The notes beneath the pieces are model-generated. The model did not search any database, was not told the origin of the DNA, and worked only from the letters and a program-made list of their open reading frames with translations. Position numbers and translations under genes: made by a program. Shown piece after piece: positions 1 through 8,279 of a DNA stretch of 64,000 bases. The DNA is from an uncultured Bacteroidales bacterium (lineage in GTDB: Bacteria; Bacteroidota; Bacteroidia; Bacteroidales; UBA932): the NCBI GenBank assembly GCA_944326235.1, contig CALVDH010000002.1, positions 81,693 through 145,692 on the forward strand, in the 5' to 3' direction. Numbering within the stretch: position 1 is the stretch's first letter; each line of letters starts with the position of its first letter.

Positions 1-3000
1 TATGTGGCCCTGCAGTTTCCTCAACTCCAGACCCGCATAGCGCATAAGGCGGTCTCATCCCTGCAGGACAGAATCGACGGCAGGATAGAGGTGGACAGGG
101 TGGCCATTGTGTTCATAAACAAGGTAATGGTCTATGGGATATCCATTACAGGAGAGAAAGGGGACACACTCGCCGCTGTAGGGAAACTCTCGCTCTCCAT
201 CTCACCCTCCGACCTGCTCCGCGGCCGTATCCACATTAACCGCCTGTTCATGCAGGACGGTTGTTTCAATCTAGTCAAGGAGGGCCCCGGGCAGTACAAC
301 AACATCAACCGCATCTTCAGAACAACCCCAAAGCCGGACTCGCTTAAGAAGCCTTTCAGCATTCCGGACATGACCGCGGACGAGATTACCCTCCGGAACA
401 TGGCGTTCTCCCTGCTCAGTCCGCTATCGGACACGGTTCCTGTCAGGAAAGACTGCATGAACTTCAAAAATATGAGGCTAAAGGATATAGATGCACGCAT
501 CAACCGGGTGAGAATTGAGGACAACACCATCTCATGCAGGATAAGGGACCTGGGATGCTACGACCGGTGCGGCTATCAGCTGCAGTCCCTCAGCGGCTCT
601 TTCTCCCTGGATTCGGTCGAGTCCAGGCTGGACAACCTGCACCTGATAGACTCCTGGTCGGAGATCAACGCCGATTACCTGTCTTTCGGATACACCGGCG
701 GCAAGGACCTGCAGGACTTTGTGAATAAGATAGTGCTGGGTGCAGACCTGAACAGCAGCACACTGGACTTCAGGAGCATAGGCGTGTTCGCTCCTTCCTT
801 GAGGGACAACGCTCTGAGAATAGGGCTCAAAGGTGTCATAAACGGAACTGTCAGCGATCTGAGGACATACGGCCTGGAGGTCACATCAGGGTCTGATACA
901 GAACTGCGCCTGAGCGCAGCCCTTACAGGTCTACCGGATATCAAGAACACATACTTCAACGTGACTCTCAAGAATATCGCCTCCACCCCACAGGAACTTT
1001 CCGAGATAATATCCCGCTTCAGCGGCAAGCCCAACGGCATAGCCTCGGTAATTCCGGATACCAAAGTCTCTCTGAACGGCATAGCGTACGGAAGCATCGG
1101 TGACCTGTACAGCATCGGCTCCCTTTCTTCGGAGACAGGCACCATAGGCTACGAGGCGGAACTTAAAAGCGACAGCTCCGGAAACGGCATTAGAAGCAGC
1201 ATCTGGGTGGAGAACCTGGATTTCGGGCAGATTCTGAACAACAGCACATTGGGACGTGCCGGCTTCAATACCAGATTCAATGCTCACCTGCCCCGCAAAG
1301 GCTCCACTGACCGCCTCTCGGCCGAGATAGAGTCCCTGAATATATCCAGTCTGAATATCAACGGATACGAATACAGGGACATTGACATCAAGGGCTCGCT
1401 CGCCGACAGCATTGCGGACGTAAGGCTCATCAGTCATGACAAGGCGGTTCCAGCCATGTTCCAGGGCGTGGTGACACTGGACAGACACCTGCGCCCCGGA
1501 CGTATCCGCGTATTCATGGACATTCCGTACGCTGACCTTACCGCCATGAACCTGGAGAAAAAGGGCACTATGGCCACAGCCGGCGTAACCGCAAGCGCCG
1601 ACCTCCGTCTGACCGAAAGGAGTATCCTTGGAAATATCATGCTGGACAACATCAGCTATGCCAACACCAACGGCCAGTACCACATCGACTCCATCTACAT
1701 CCGTTCCGCCTTTTCAGATCAGCGGCACATCGTAACCCTGGAGTCTCCTATCCTTCAGGCAGGCTATACCAGCACGGACTCCCCTGCCAGGCTTGCCGAC
1801 AGGCTCAAACTGGCCATGAAGTCCGCATCCACTGAACGGCTCCTGAAGATAGATACGTCCAGGACAGCCGGAGATAACGGCTACTATAATTTTCACCTGC
1901 GGACCTTCGACATGTCGCAGATCTGCGATATCATCATGCCTGGACTCTACATCGCAGACAGCACTACCATAGACATGAGCCTGGACGAGAACAACATCCT
2001 GAAGCTGGGACTGCAGTCTTCATCCATAGCCTTCCGCAACAAGAAAGGAAGCGGATACACATTCGACGGCCTGGCGGTAAAAGCCGGCAACGGGGAGGAA
2101 GATATAAGGGCGGCAGTCGAGGTAGGCAGCATCCGCTCCGGTGGAATGACGGCAGAGAACACTCTCCTGTCTCTTGCCGGTCAGGAGGACAACCTGCACC
2201 TGAGGCTGACATACAACAACGCCGACACCACATGGCTGGACTTTTCCGCCATGATCAACGCCTGGAAGGACAGGAACGGCAGACTGATGGCGGATATAGC
2301 CATAGACAGTTCCGGATTCAATATCCGGAACCACATCTGGAGACTGTCACCGGCAGAGCTCAGCATAAGACCAAGGGAATATACGATTGACGGTCTGGGA
2401 CTCTACAGCGGAAACGACTCCCTGTATATTTCCGGAGCAGTTTCCGAAAACCCTGAGAGCACCCTCTCCCTCCGTCTGGCCAACTTCGACCTGGACCTGC
2501 TCAATTCCTTTACAGGAAACACTCTGGACCTGCAGGGGAAATTGTCAGGAGAAGTCGATATTGACAATATATTCTCTAACATGGGAGCCACCATGGAACT
2601 TACAGGCGACAGCCTCAGCATCAAGGGCGAAAAACTCGGCAGACTGTCCGTCCTCAGCCGCAGGGATCTTGCTCGTGACAGGTTCAACCTACTGGTAAAC
2701 AACTATATCGATGACCGCAACCCCATCAACATAAGCGGATACTTCATTCCTGGACGCAATTATCTGGATCTGGACATGACTCTGACTCAGATGCAACTTC
2801 GCGTACTGTCTCCCTTCCTCTCCGATTTTGTTTCCGTAACAGACGGATGTCTCAGCGGTGAGATAGATGTCACCGGCCAGCCGGACAGACTGATGCTGGG
2901 CAGCAGCAACAGCCGCATCGATTCCCTGGCCATCACTCCTACATTTACCAAAGTTCCGTACATAATCAACGGCCCGATAACCCTGAGCACCCGGAGTATA

Positions 3001-4569
3001 GACCTGGACAGCCTGACTATAGCCGACCCCGCCGGCTCGACAGCCCTGCTTACAGGAAACATTACCCACGACTTCTTCAAGAACATCTACCTGGATGCCA
3101 ATATGGCATTTGACAACTTCCAGGTACTCAACACCCAGGAAAGGGACAACGAGAAATTCTACGGAAACGCCTCCGCATCCGGGACAGTGACTCTTTCTGG
3201 ATTTACCGACAACCTTACCGTCGATGCGCAGGTCGCCACTGCCGGAAACTCTTCCCTTCACGTGCCGCTGTCCTCATCATCCTCCGCCACTACCTCCGAT
3301 CTCATATCCTATACCGACTTCCGTATTCCCGCCGACAGTTCCGCAACGGTATCCTCCGAAGCCGGCGAGACCTCCGGACAATCAGGCAAAGGCAATATCG
3401 AAATCAGAGCCACGGCCTCTGTTACTCAGGGCACCGAACTGCTGATAGAGATGGACAAACAGCTCGGAGAGGTATTGCGCTGCACCGGTAACGGCAACAT
3501 AAACCTGACACTGAATCCATCCCGCAATCTCTTTGACATCCGAGGGGACTACACCATCTCGGAAGGCAGCTACCATTTTGTCCTGTCCATTCAATCCAGG
3601 GACTTCATCATCAACGAGGGCGGTACGATAGCATTCAACGGTGACTTCCGCAACACCAACCTCAATGTAGGCGCGACTTACCGGACCAAAGCCTCCATCT
3701 CCACCCTGATAGCCGACACTACATCCGTAGGCAACAGGCGCAATGTGGACTGCGGCATTCATCTCCAGGGTCCGCTGTCCAACCCCGAGCTTTCCTTTAC
3801 CATAGACATACCCGACCTGGACCCCATCACGAAAGGACAGGTGGAAAGCGCCCTGAGCACCCCCGACAAGATACAGAAACAGTTCATGGCCCTGCTCATA
3901 TCCGGCAGTTTCGTACCGGACGAGCAGTCAGGCATCATAAACAACTCCACGATTCTGTACTCCAACGCCAGCGAGATACTGTCCAATCAGTTCAACAACA
4001 TTTTCCGACAGCTGGACATTCCGCTGGACCTGGGACTCAACTACCAGCCGGGCGGCTCCGGCGGAAGCTGGGGCATGTTCGATGTGGCCGTATCCTACCA
4101 GGCCTTCAACAACCGCCTGGTCATCAACGGAAACGTCGGAAATGACGAGACATCATCCAACTGGGCAGGAGACTTCGACGCGGAGATCAAGGTGGACCGC
4201 CAGGGAAAACTGCGCGTCACCCTCTTCACCAGGTCGGCGGACAGTTATTCCAACTATCTGGACAACACCCAGAGAAGCGGCCTCGGTGTCACGTACCAGG
4301 ACGAATTCGACACTTTCGGTGACTTCTGGAGAAACATCTTCATGAGCCGCAAACGCAAGGAACAGTACGAGCTGGAACAGCTCCGGAAAGCGGAGGAAGA
4401 ACTCGAAAAGGAGGCGGCCGAAGCCAACATCGTCAAGGAAGAGGTGCTCAAGCCCAAGGAGAATCCCATGAATTTCCTGGAAGAGACCGGATCAGTAGAA
4501 TATCAGGAACAGGGGGCCGAGGTCTACTACTACAAAGAAGAAGAGGAAGGAAATGTCAAGGCAGAGTGA
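1..4569 (+). CDS. tamB: TamB-type translocation/assembly protein, 5' truncated
   Basis: AsmA/TamB-type protein, in the known family anchored in the inner membrane and spanning the periplasm, with a role in moving lipids or assembling outer-membrane proteins. The frame is open through base 1 (first codon TAT), so the start and the N-terminal membrane helix lie upstream; about 1,520 residues remain. Most of the length is a monotonous series of beta strands with many small polar residues, as expected for the beta-taco groove. The last 400 residues before the tail look like the conserved TamB (DUF490) domain, including QFMALLISGSFVP near residue 1297 and NIFRQLDIPLDLGLNY near 1334. After it comes a highly charged Lys/Glu tail of about 70 residues, probably helical. 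The stop codon overlaps the 3' end of convergent mtaB by 14 nt. Confidence 0.88.
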   Translation, partial: YVALQFPQLQTRIAHKAVSSLQDRIDGRIEVDRVAIVFINKVMVYGISITGEKGDTLAAVGKLSLSISPSDLLRGRIHINRLFMQDGCFNLVKEGPGQYNNINRIFRTTPKPDSLKKPFSIPDMTADEITLRNMAFSLLSPLSDTVPVRKDCMNFKNMRLKDIDARINRVRIEDNTISCRIRDLGCYDRCGYQLQSLSGSFSLDSVESRLDNLHLIDSWSEINADYLSFGYTGGKDLQDFVNKIVLGADLNSSTLDFRSIGVFAPSLRDNALRIGLKGVINGTVSDLRTYGLEVTSGSDTELRLSAALTGLPDIKNTYFNVTLKNIASTPQELSEIISRFSGKPNGIASVIPDTKVSLNGIAYGSIGDLYSIGSLSSETGTIGYEAELKSDSSGNGIRSSIWVENLDFGQILNNSTLGRAGFNTRFNAHLPRKGSTDRLSAEIESLNISSLNINGYEYRDIDIKGSLADSIADVRLISHDKAVPAMFQGVVTLDRHLRPGRIRVFMDIPYADLTAMNLEKKGTMATAGVTASADLRLTERSILGNIMLDNISYANTNGQYHIDSIYIRSAFSDQRHIVTLESPILQAGYTSTDSPARLADRLKLAMKSASTERLLKIDTSRTAGDNGYYNFHLRTFDMSQICDIIMPGLYIADSTTIDMSLDENNILKLGLQSSSIAFRNKKGSGYTFDGLAVKAGNGEEDIRAAVEVGSIRSGGMTAENTLLSLAGQEDNLHLRLTYNNADTTWLDFSAMINAWKDRNGRLMADIAIDSSGFNIRNHIWRLSPAELSIRPREYTIDGLGLYSGNDSLYISGAVSENPESTLSLRLANFDLDLLNSFTGNTLDLQGKLSGEVDIDNIFSNMGATMELTGDSLSIKGEKLGRLSVLSRRDLARDRFNLLVNNYIDDRNPINISGYFIPGRNYLDLDMTLTQMQLRVLSPFLSDFVSVTDGCLSGEIDVTGQPDRLMLGSSNSRIDSLAITPTFTKVPYIINGPITLSTRSIDLDSLTIADPAGSTALLTGNITHDFFKNIYLDANMAFDNFQVLNTQERDNEKFYGNASASGTVTLSGFTDNLTVDAQVATAGNSSLHVPLSSSSSATTSDLISYTDFRIPADSSATVSSEAGETSGQSGKGNIEIRATASVTQGTELLIEMDKQLGEVLRCTGNGNINLTLNPSRNLFDIRGDYTISEGSYHFVLSIQSRDFIINEGGTIAFNGDFRNTNLNVGATYRTKASISTLIADTTSVGNRRNVDCGIHLQGPLSNPELSFTIDIPDLDPITKGQVESALSTPDKIQKQFMALLISGSFVPDEQSGIINNSTILYSNASEILSNQFNNIFRQLDIPLDLGLNYQPGGSGGSWGMFDVAVSYQAFNNRLVINGNVGNDETSSNWAGDFDAEIKVDRQGKLRVTLFTRSADSYSNYLDNTQRSGLGVTYQDEFDTFGDFWRNIFMSRKRKEQYELEQLRKAEEELEKEAAEANIVKEEVLKPKENPMNFLEETGSVEYQEQGAEVYYYKEEEEGNVKAE

Positions 4570-5818
4570 CCTTGACGACCTTCCCTATCAGAGCCTTGTC
4601 ATAAGGCATCTCTACCTTTATGTAATTGCGCGTGTATCCGGCCATCTTCCCGTCCTTGGACTTGCTCTCGAAAAGCACTTCCTCCGTCCTTCCGCTGTTC
4701 TCCCTGCAGAACTCCGCATGCAGGCGCCCGCACATCTCCTCCAGTATCTCCACACGCGAGGTCTTAACATGCTCAGGAACCTGGTCCGGCATACCGGCCG
4801 CAGGAGTCCCCCTTCTGCGGGAATAAGGGAATACGTGGATAAATGCGGGACGGATCTCCTCCAGAAAATCATACGTGGCCCGGAAATCCTCCTCCGTCTC
4901 CCCGGGAAATCCCACTATCACGTCTATTCCGAAAAATACATGATCGATATGACTGCGGATCAGTTCTATCTTCCTGCGGAAATCCTCTGTCCTGTACCGC
5001 CTTCCCATCCGGCTGAGTATCCGGTCGCAGCCCGACTGCAGGGGAATGTGGAAATGCGGGAGGAACTTGGTCCCGGAGGCAATCCACTCCACTATCTCCG
5101 GAGTCAGGAGATTGGGTTCAATGGAGGATATGCGGTAACGGTCAATGCCTTCCACCGCATTCAGGCCCTGCAGCAGGGAGAGGAAGCTCTCCCCCGTCTT
5201 ACGCCCGTAATCCCCGGTATTGACCCCCGTCAGGACTATCTCCACTATGCCGGAAGCGGCTATCTCCCGGGCCTGTTCCAGCAGCAGAGCCGTGGGAAGG
5301 CTCCGGCTGCCTCCGCGGGCATAGGGAACCGTGCAGTAGGAGCATTTGTAGTCGCAGCCGTCCTGGATCTTGAGGAAAGCCCTGGTTCTCTCCCCCGTAG
5401 AGTACGCGGGGAAAATATTGTCCACTGAGTCTATGTCGCAGATCTCCACTCTCTGAGGAGCCTTCCCGCGGCCTCCGGCGGCCAGCAGACGCTCCACCTC
5501 GTCCACCACCAGTCCCTTGCTGCGGGCTCCCAGGACGATGTCCACTCCTTCCAGAGCGGCTATCTCCTCCCCTCTCAGCTGGGCGTAGCAGCCCACAACG
5601 GCGATCAGGGCCCCGGGAGAGCGGCGGTGGAGGCGGCGGATGAGATTGCGGTCCTTCTTGTCGCTGTGCTCCGTCACCGAACAGGTATTGACCACGTAGA
5701 TATCCGCCTCCGAGGAGGAAGGCACCACCTCATAGCCCCTCAGGGCAAATTCCCGGGTTATCGTGGAGCTCTCGGCATAGTTCAGCTTGCAGCCTAGGGT
5801 GTGTACGGCCACTCTCAT
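4556..5818 (-). CDS. mtaB: tRNA t6A37 methylthiotransferase MtaB
   Basis: Radical-SAM enzyme that converts N6-threonylcarbamoyl-A37 of tRNA to its 2-methylthio form. Order of domains: N-terminal methylthiotransferase domain with cluster cysteines C10 (TLGCKLN), C46 (VVNTCSV) and C77 (VVGCYAQ); radical-SAM domain with CxxxCxxC at C155, C159 and C162 (CDYKCSYC); C-terminal TRAM-like stretch from about residue 370. At 420 residues it has normal family length, and all six cluster cysteines are present. The TLGCKLN signature separates MtaB from MiaB and RimO. Its ATG overlaps the folB stop in an ATGA arrangement, so the two are translationally coupled. The 3' end runs 14 nt into the end of tamB on the other strand. 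Confidence 0.95.
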   Translation of the reverse strand: MRVAVHTLGCKLNYAESSTITREFALRGYEVVPSSSEADIYVVNTCSVTEHSDKKDRNLIRRLHRRSPGALIAVVGCYAQLRGEEIAALEGVDIVLGARSKGLVVDEVERLLAAGGRGKAPQRVEICDIDSVDNIFPAYSTGERTRAFLKIQDGCDYKCSYCTVPYARGGSRSLPTALLLEQAREIAASGIVEIVLTGVNTGDYGRKTGESFLSLLQGLNAVEGIDRYRISSIEPNLLTPEIVEWIASGTKFLPHFHIPLQSGCDRILSRMGRRYRTEDFRRKIELIRSHIDHVFFGIDVIVGFPGETEEDFRATYDFLEEIRPAFIHVFPYSRRRGTPAAGMPDQVPEHVKTSRVEILEEMCGRLHAEFCRENSGRTEEVLFESKSKDGKMAGYTRNYIKVEMPYDKALIGKVVKVTLP

Positions 5819-6174
5819 ACGTCCTGCAGCTCAAGGGTTACCTTCGACGCTCCCACCTCCCCGCCTAGAGGAGGATTGAGCTTGGCAATCGAGATCCTGG
5901 CCCTCTCCACTGCCGGGAAGGCCGCCCGGAACCGGCGCAGGATACGGCCGCCGACGTGCTCCAGCAGATTGGATGAGACGGCCATTTCCTCCTTGACGAT
6001 ATCGAAGATAATCTGATAGTTGAGTGTGTCCTCGAGGGCATCGCTCTCAGATGCCGCGCGGGTATCTGTCCAGGCCTCGAAGTCCACTACAAAGTGGTTG
6101 CCGATGACCTTCTCCTCATGGAAGCATCCGTGGTGGGCGAAAAAGCGCATTCCGCAAAGTTCTATTTTTCCCAT
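5815..6174 (-). CDS. folB: Dihydroneopterin aldolase FolB
   Basis: Cytoplasmic folate-pathway enzyme that converts 7,8-dihydroneopterin to 6-hydroxymethyl-dihydropterin and glycolaldehyde. The 119-residue length is the family norm. It starts with the typical GKIELCGMRFFAHHGC segment, has a conserved Glu at residues 20-21 in the substrate-binding region, the segment NYQIIFDIV around residue 52, LLEHVGGRI around 70, and the late KLNPPLGG loop that holds the catalytic lysine. It sits 4 nt downstream of the rsmI-like gene and overlaps mtaB by 4 nt (ATGA), making a compact three-gene minus-strand operon with one promoter visible upstream of the first gene. Confidence 0.93.
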   Translation of the reverse strand: MGKIELCGMRFFAHHGCFHEEKVIGNHFVVDFEAWTDTRAASESDALEDTLNYQIIFDIVKEEMAVSSNLLEHVGGRILRRFRAAFPAVERARISIAKLNPPLGGEVGASKVTLELQDV

Positions 6175-6178
6175 ATTT

Positions 6179-6883
6179 TCAGGCGTAGATTAGAAAAACT
6201 GCCGGCCGTTTGGAAATAGTCAGACCCTCCCTGCGCCACTGGGCGACGGTGCGGGTCCGTATCATCTGGTCCGGAAGGGTGATGCCGGCGGCAACACATA
6301 CCCTCGTGGACGGATCGCAGACTGAGAGGATGTCCTGAAAGAGGGCATCGCTCCGGTAAGGGGTCTCGATGATTATCTGGGTCTCGGAGTTCCGGCGGGA
6401 ACGGGCCTCCAGCTCCTTGAGCCTCTTGCGGCGGGCATCGGTCTTAGCCGGGATATAGCCCGCAAAGGCGAAGCACTGCCCGTTCATGCCGGAGGACATC
6501 AGGGCCATCATCAGGGACGAGGGACCGGAGAAAGGCACCACCTCCACCCCGGCCTTGTGAGCCAGGGCTACCAGGGCGGCACCGGGATCCGCCACAGCAG
6601 GCAAGCCGGCTTCGGATATCAGGGCCATGTCCTCACCGTCGGTGAAGGCAGCCGCGATCCGCTCGATGTCCTCAGGAGTGGAATGCTCGTTGATCTCGTA
6701 GAAGGTAAGAGAATCTATCCTGCCCCTGAAGCCTATCCTGGACAGATACCGGCGGGCAGTGCGTATGTCCTCCACCGCAAAGCGGGTGACATGGGCTATC
6801 TGCCCGAAAACATAGGGAGGGATGACCTCCTCGGGAGGATTGTCCCCCAGAGGGGCGGGAACGAGATAAAGTCTGCAATTCAT
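6179..6883 (-). CDS. SAM-dependent methyltransferase, RsmI-like (tetrapyrrole methylase family)
   Basis: Member of the tetrapyrrole-methylase fold, closest by eye to RsmI, which 2'-O-methylates C1402 of 16S rRNA with SAM. The start YLVPAPLGDNPPEEVIP matches the first strand and loop of the family, followed by LISEAGLPAVADPGA (RsmI: SDAGTP.ISDPG) at about residues 89-103, PFSGPSSLMMALMSSG, and ETPYRSDALFQDI. At 234 residues it is shorter than classical RsmI (about 280) and lacks its C-terminal extension. This short form is widespread in Bacteroidetes, and whether it methylates the same nucleotide is not known to me. First gene of the rsmI-like/folB/mtaB operon. A TAnnTTTG box lies exactly 6 nt before the ATG, suggesting a leaderless mRNA. 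Confidence 0.82.
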   Translation of the reverse strand: MNCRLYLVPAPLGDNPPEEVIPPYVFGQIAHVTRFAVEDIRTARRYLSRIGFRGRIDSLTFYEINEHSTPEDIERIAAAFTDGEDMALISEAGLPAVADPGAALVALAHKAGVEVVPFSGPSSLMMALMSSGMNGQCFAFAGYIPAKTDARRKRLKELEARSRRNSETQIIIETPYRSDALFQDILSVCDPSTRVCVAAGITLPDQMIRTRTVAQWRREGLTISKRPAVFLIYA

Positions 6884-6889
6884 ATTTTA

Positions 6890-6897
6890 CAAAATTA
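6890..6897 (-). promoter_or_regulatory. Promoter -7 box for the rsmI-like/folB/mtaB operon
   Basis: On the minus strand the sequence reads TAATTTTG, matching the Bacteroides TAnnTTTG element, then six bases and the ATG at 6883. The predicted transcription start falls at or next to the start codon. No convincing -33 TTTG is visible at the usual distance. Confidence 0.55.
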
Positions 6898-6909
6898 CAC
6901 AAATTTCCC

Positions 6910-6917
6910 TATCTTTG
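6910..6917 (+). promoter_or_regulatory. Promoter -7 box for the MBL hydrolase gene
   Basis: TATCTTTG fits TAnnTTTG perfectly and ends 6 nt before the ATG at 6924, predicting a leaderless or nearly leaderless transcript. It diverges from the box at 6890-6897. This position argues against the longer TTG start at 6915, which would lie inside the promoter box. Confidence 0.6.
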
Positions 6918-6923
6918 GGGCCG

Positions 6924-7703
6924 ATGAGCGCTAAAGTCCGCAATAAAATAGAATTTCTGGGGACAGGCACCTCCCAGGGCATGCCCATCATCGGCTGCTC
7001 CTGTCCCGTCTGCCGGTCGGACGACTTCCACGACAAGCGGCTGAGAACCTCCGCATACATCGAATACGGGGGTCTGAGACTGGTGGTGGACGCCGGCCCG
7101 GACTTCCGGCAGCAGATACTGCGCAGCGGCATACGGGAGCTGGACGCAGTGCTGCTCACCCACATGCACAAGGACCACACCGGCGGACTGGATGACGTAC
7201 GGGCCTTCAACTATTTCATGCACCGGGCATTCCCCATCTACGCCGAGCCTATGGTCCAGGATTCCCTCAGACGGGAGTACGCCTACGCCTTCGGCGACCA
7301 CCGCTACCCAGGAGTTCCGGACTTCGTCCTGCACACCATCGGAGAAGAGCCCTTCAGCATCGGTGGAGTGGAGATAATCCCCGTGCGGGCCATGCACTAC
7401 AAGCTGCCCATCCTGGGATTCCGCTTCGGCCGCCTTGGCTATCTTACCGATGCCAACTACATCTCCGAAGAGTCCATAGAGCGCTTCCGCGGAGTGGACA
7501 TCTTCGTAGTCAGCTGCATCCGCAGGACCCCGCACATTTCCCATTTTTCCCTGGACGAGGCCATTGATGTCTGCCGCAGGGTGGGTGCGCGGCGCTGCTT
7601 CCTTACCCATCTGTCCCATCAGCTGGAGAAGTATGAGGACCTCTCCAAAACCCTGCCTGAGGGCATTGAGCCGGCATACGACGGTCTTTCCCTGACGTTT
7701 TAA
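6924..7703 (+). CDS. MBL-fold metallo-hydrolase, PhnP-like
   Basis: Metallo-beta-lactamase-fold hydrolase resembling PhnP-type phosphodiesterases. Counting from the ATG at 6924, the HxHxDH metal motif (THMHKDHTGG) is at residues 80-85. Three cysteines in GCSCPVC (residues 25, 27, 30) match the extra structural zinc site of PhnP-like proteins. A second His region (FVVSCIRRTPHISHFS) and a late LTHLSHQL segment supply further ligands. The upstream TTG at 6915 would add three residues, but it overlaps the TATCTTTG promoter box, so the ATG is preferred. No phn genes are nearby, so the natural substrate is unknown; a cyclic phosphodiester is a guess from the family. Confidence 0.85.
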   Translation: MSAKVRNKIEFLGTGTSQGMPIIGCSCPVCRSDDFHDKRLRTSAYIEYGGLRLVVDAGPDFRQQILRSGIRELDAVLLTHMHKDHTGGLDDVRAFNYFMHRAFPIYAEPMVQDSLRREYAYAFGDHRYPGVPDFVLHTIGEEPFSIGGVEIIPVRAMHYKLPILGFRFGRLGYLTDANYISEESIERFRGVDIFVVSCIRRTPHISHFSLDEAIDVCRRVGARRCFLTHLSHQLEKYEDLSKTLPEGIEPAYDGLSLTF

Positions 7704-7725
7704 ATGCTATTTTAGGAGGCCTAAA

Positions 7726-7757
7726 TTTGGTTTTTCCGGATTTTTGGCTTATCTTTA
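7726..7757 (+). promoter_or_regulatory. Promoter of the MaoC-like gene
   Basis: TTTG at 7726-7729 lies 20 nt upstream of TATCTTTA at 7750-7757, close to the TTTG-N19..21-TAnnTTTG consensus (last base A instead of G). TAAATTTG at 7722-7729 could be an alternative -7 box with a longer leader. The start codon is at 7784. Confidence 0.55.
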
Positions 7758-7783
7758 TAGGGCTAATCTAAAATCTTCATGTT

Positions 7784-8203
7784 ATGATCAAGGAACACGA
7801 CACCTATGACTACAACACCGTCTTCACCCAGAAAGACGCCGAGGTCTATGCAAAACTTACGGATGACTACAACCCCATCCACATAGACCGCGAATATGCC
7901 ACCGCGACCGAGTTCGGACGTCCGGTTGCTCAGGGAGTACTCATCCTGTGCGCGTTTGCCAAGGTATTCGGCACCATGTGGCCGGCTGACAAGTTCGCAT
8001 ACTTCATCTCTCAGAATGTCACCTACCTCAGGCCGGTGTACATCGACGAGCCCTATCACATCCGCTTCGAGTGCACCAACGTGGACCACAAGAGGATGAT
8101 CGGAACCCTCGTCGGCACCATGAGGGACAAGGACGGCAACAGCGTGGTGATCACCGAGGCCCGCATCTTCTCCAAGGAGCATTTCTCGGCTCCCGCAATA
8201 TAG
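7784..8203 (+). CDS. MaoC-like hot-dog (R)-specific enoyl-CoA hydratase/dehydratase
   Basis: Single hot-dog-fold protein of 139 residues. The MaoC hydratase signature DDYNPIHID (residues 27-35) contains the expected catalytic Asp28 and His33, and GRPVAQGVLI (45-54) forms the central hot-dog helix. In the family such proteins hydrate trans-2-enoyl-CoA to (R)-3-hydroxyacyl-CoA. Here the acyl substrate is not apparent because no fatty-acid or PHA genes are adjacent. It is monocistronic: its own promoter lies upstream and a strong bidirectional terminator follows 17 nt after the stop. Confidence 0.85.
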   Translation: MIKEHDTYDYNTVFTQKDAEVYAKLTDDYNPIHIDREYATATEFGRPVAQGVLILCAFAKVFGTMWPADKFAYFISQNVTYLRPVYIDEPYHIRFECTNVDHKRMIGTLVGTMRDKDGNSVVITEARIFSKEHFSAPAI

Positions 8204-8220
8204 ATGAGCGGCCGCTGAAA

Positions 8221-8262
8221 TATAAAAGCCTCCGTATCGTTCCGGATACGGAGGCTTTTATA
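8221..8262. terminator. Bidirectional intrinsic terminator
   Basis: An 18-bp perfect inverted repeat (8221-8238 with 8245-8262) with a 6-nt loop. The outer part is AAAAGCC/GGCTTTT, so each strand has a GC-rich stem followed by a U-tract. It lies between the ends of the convergent MaoC-like gene and the DUF5723 gene and should stop transcription from both sides. Confidence 0.92.
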
Positions 8263-8279
8263 TGGTAACTCCACGGATT

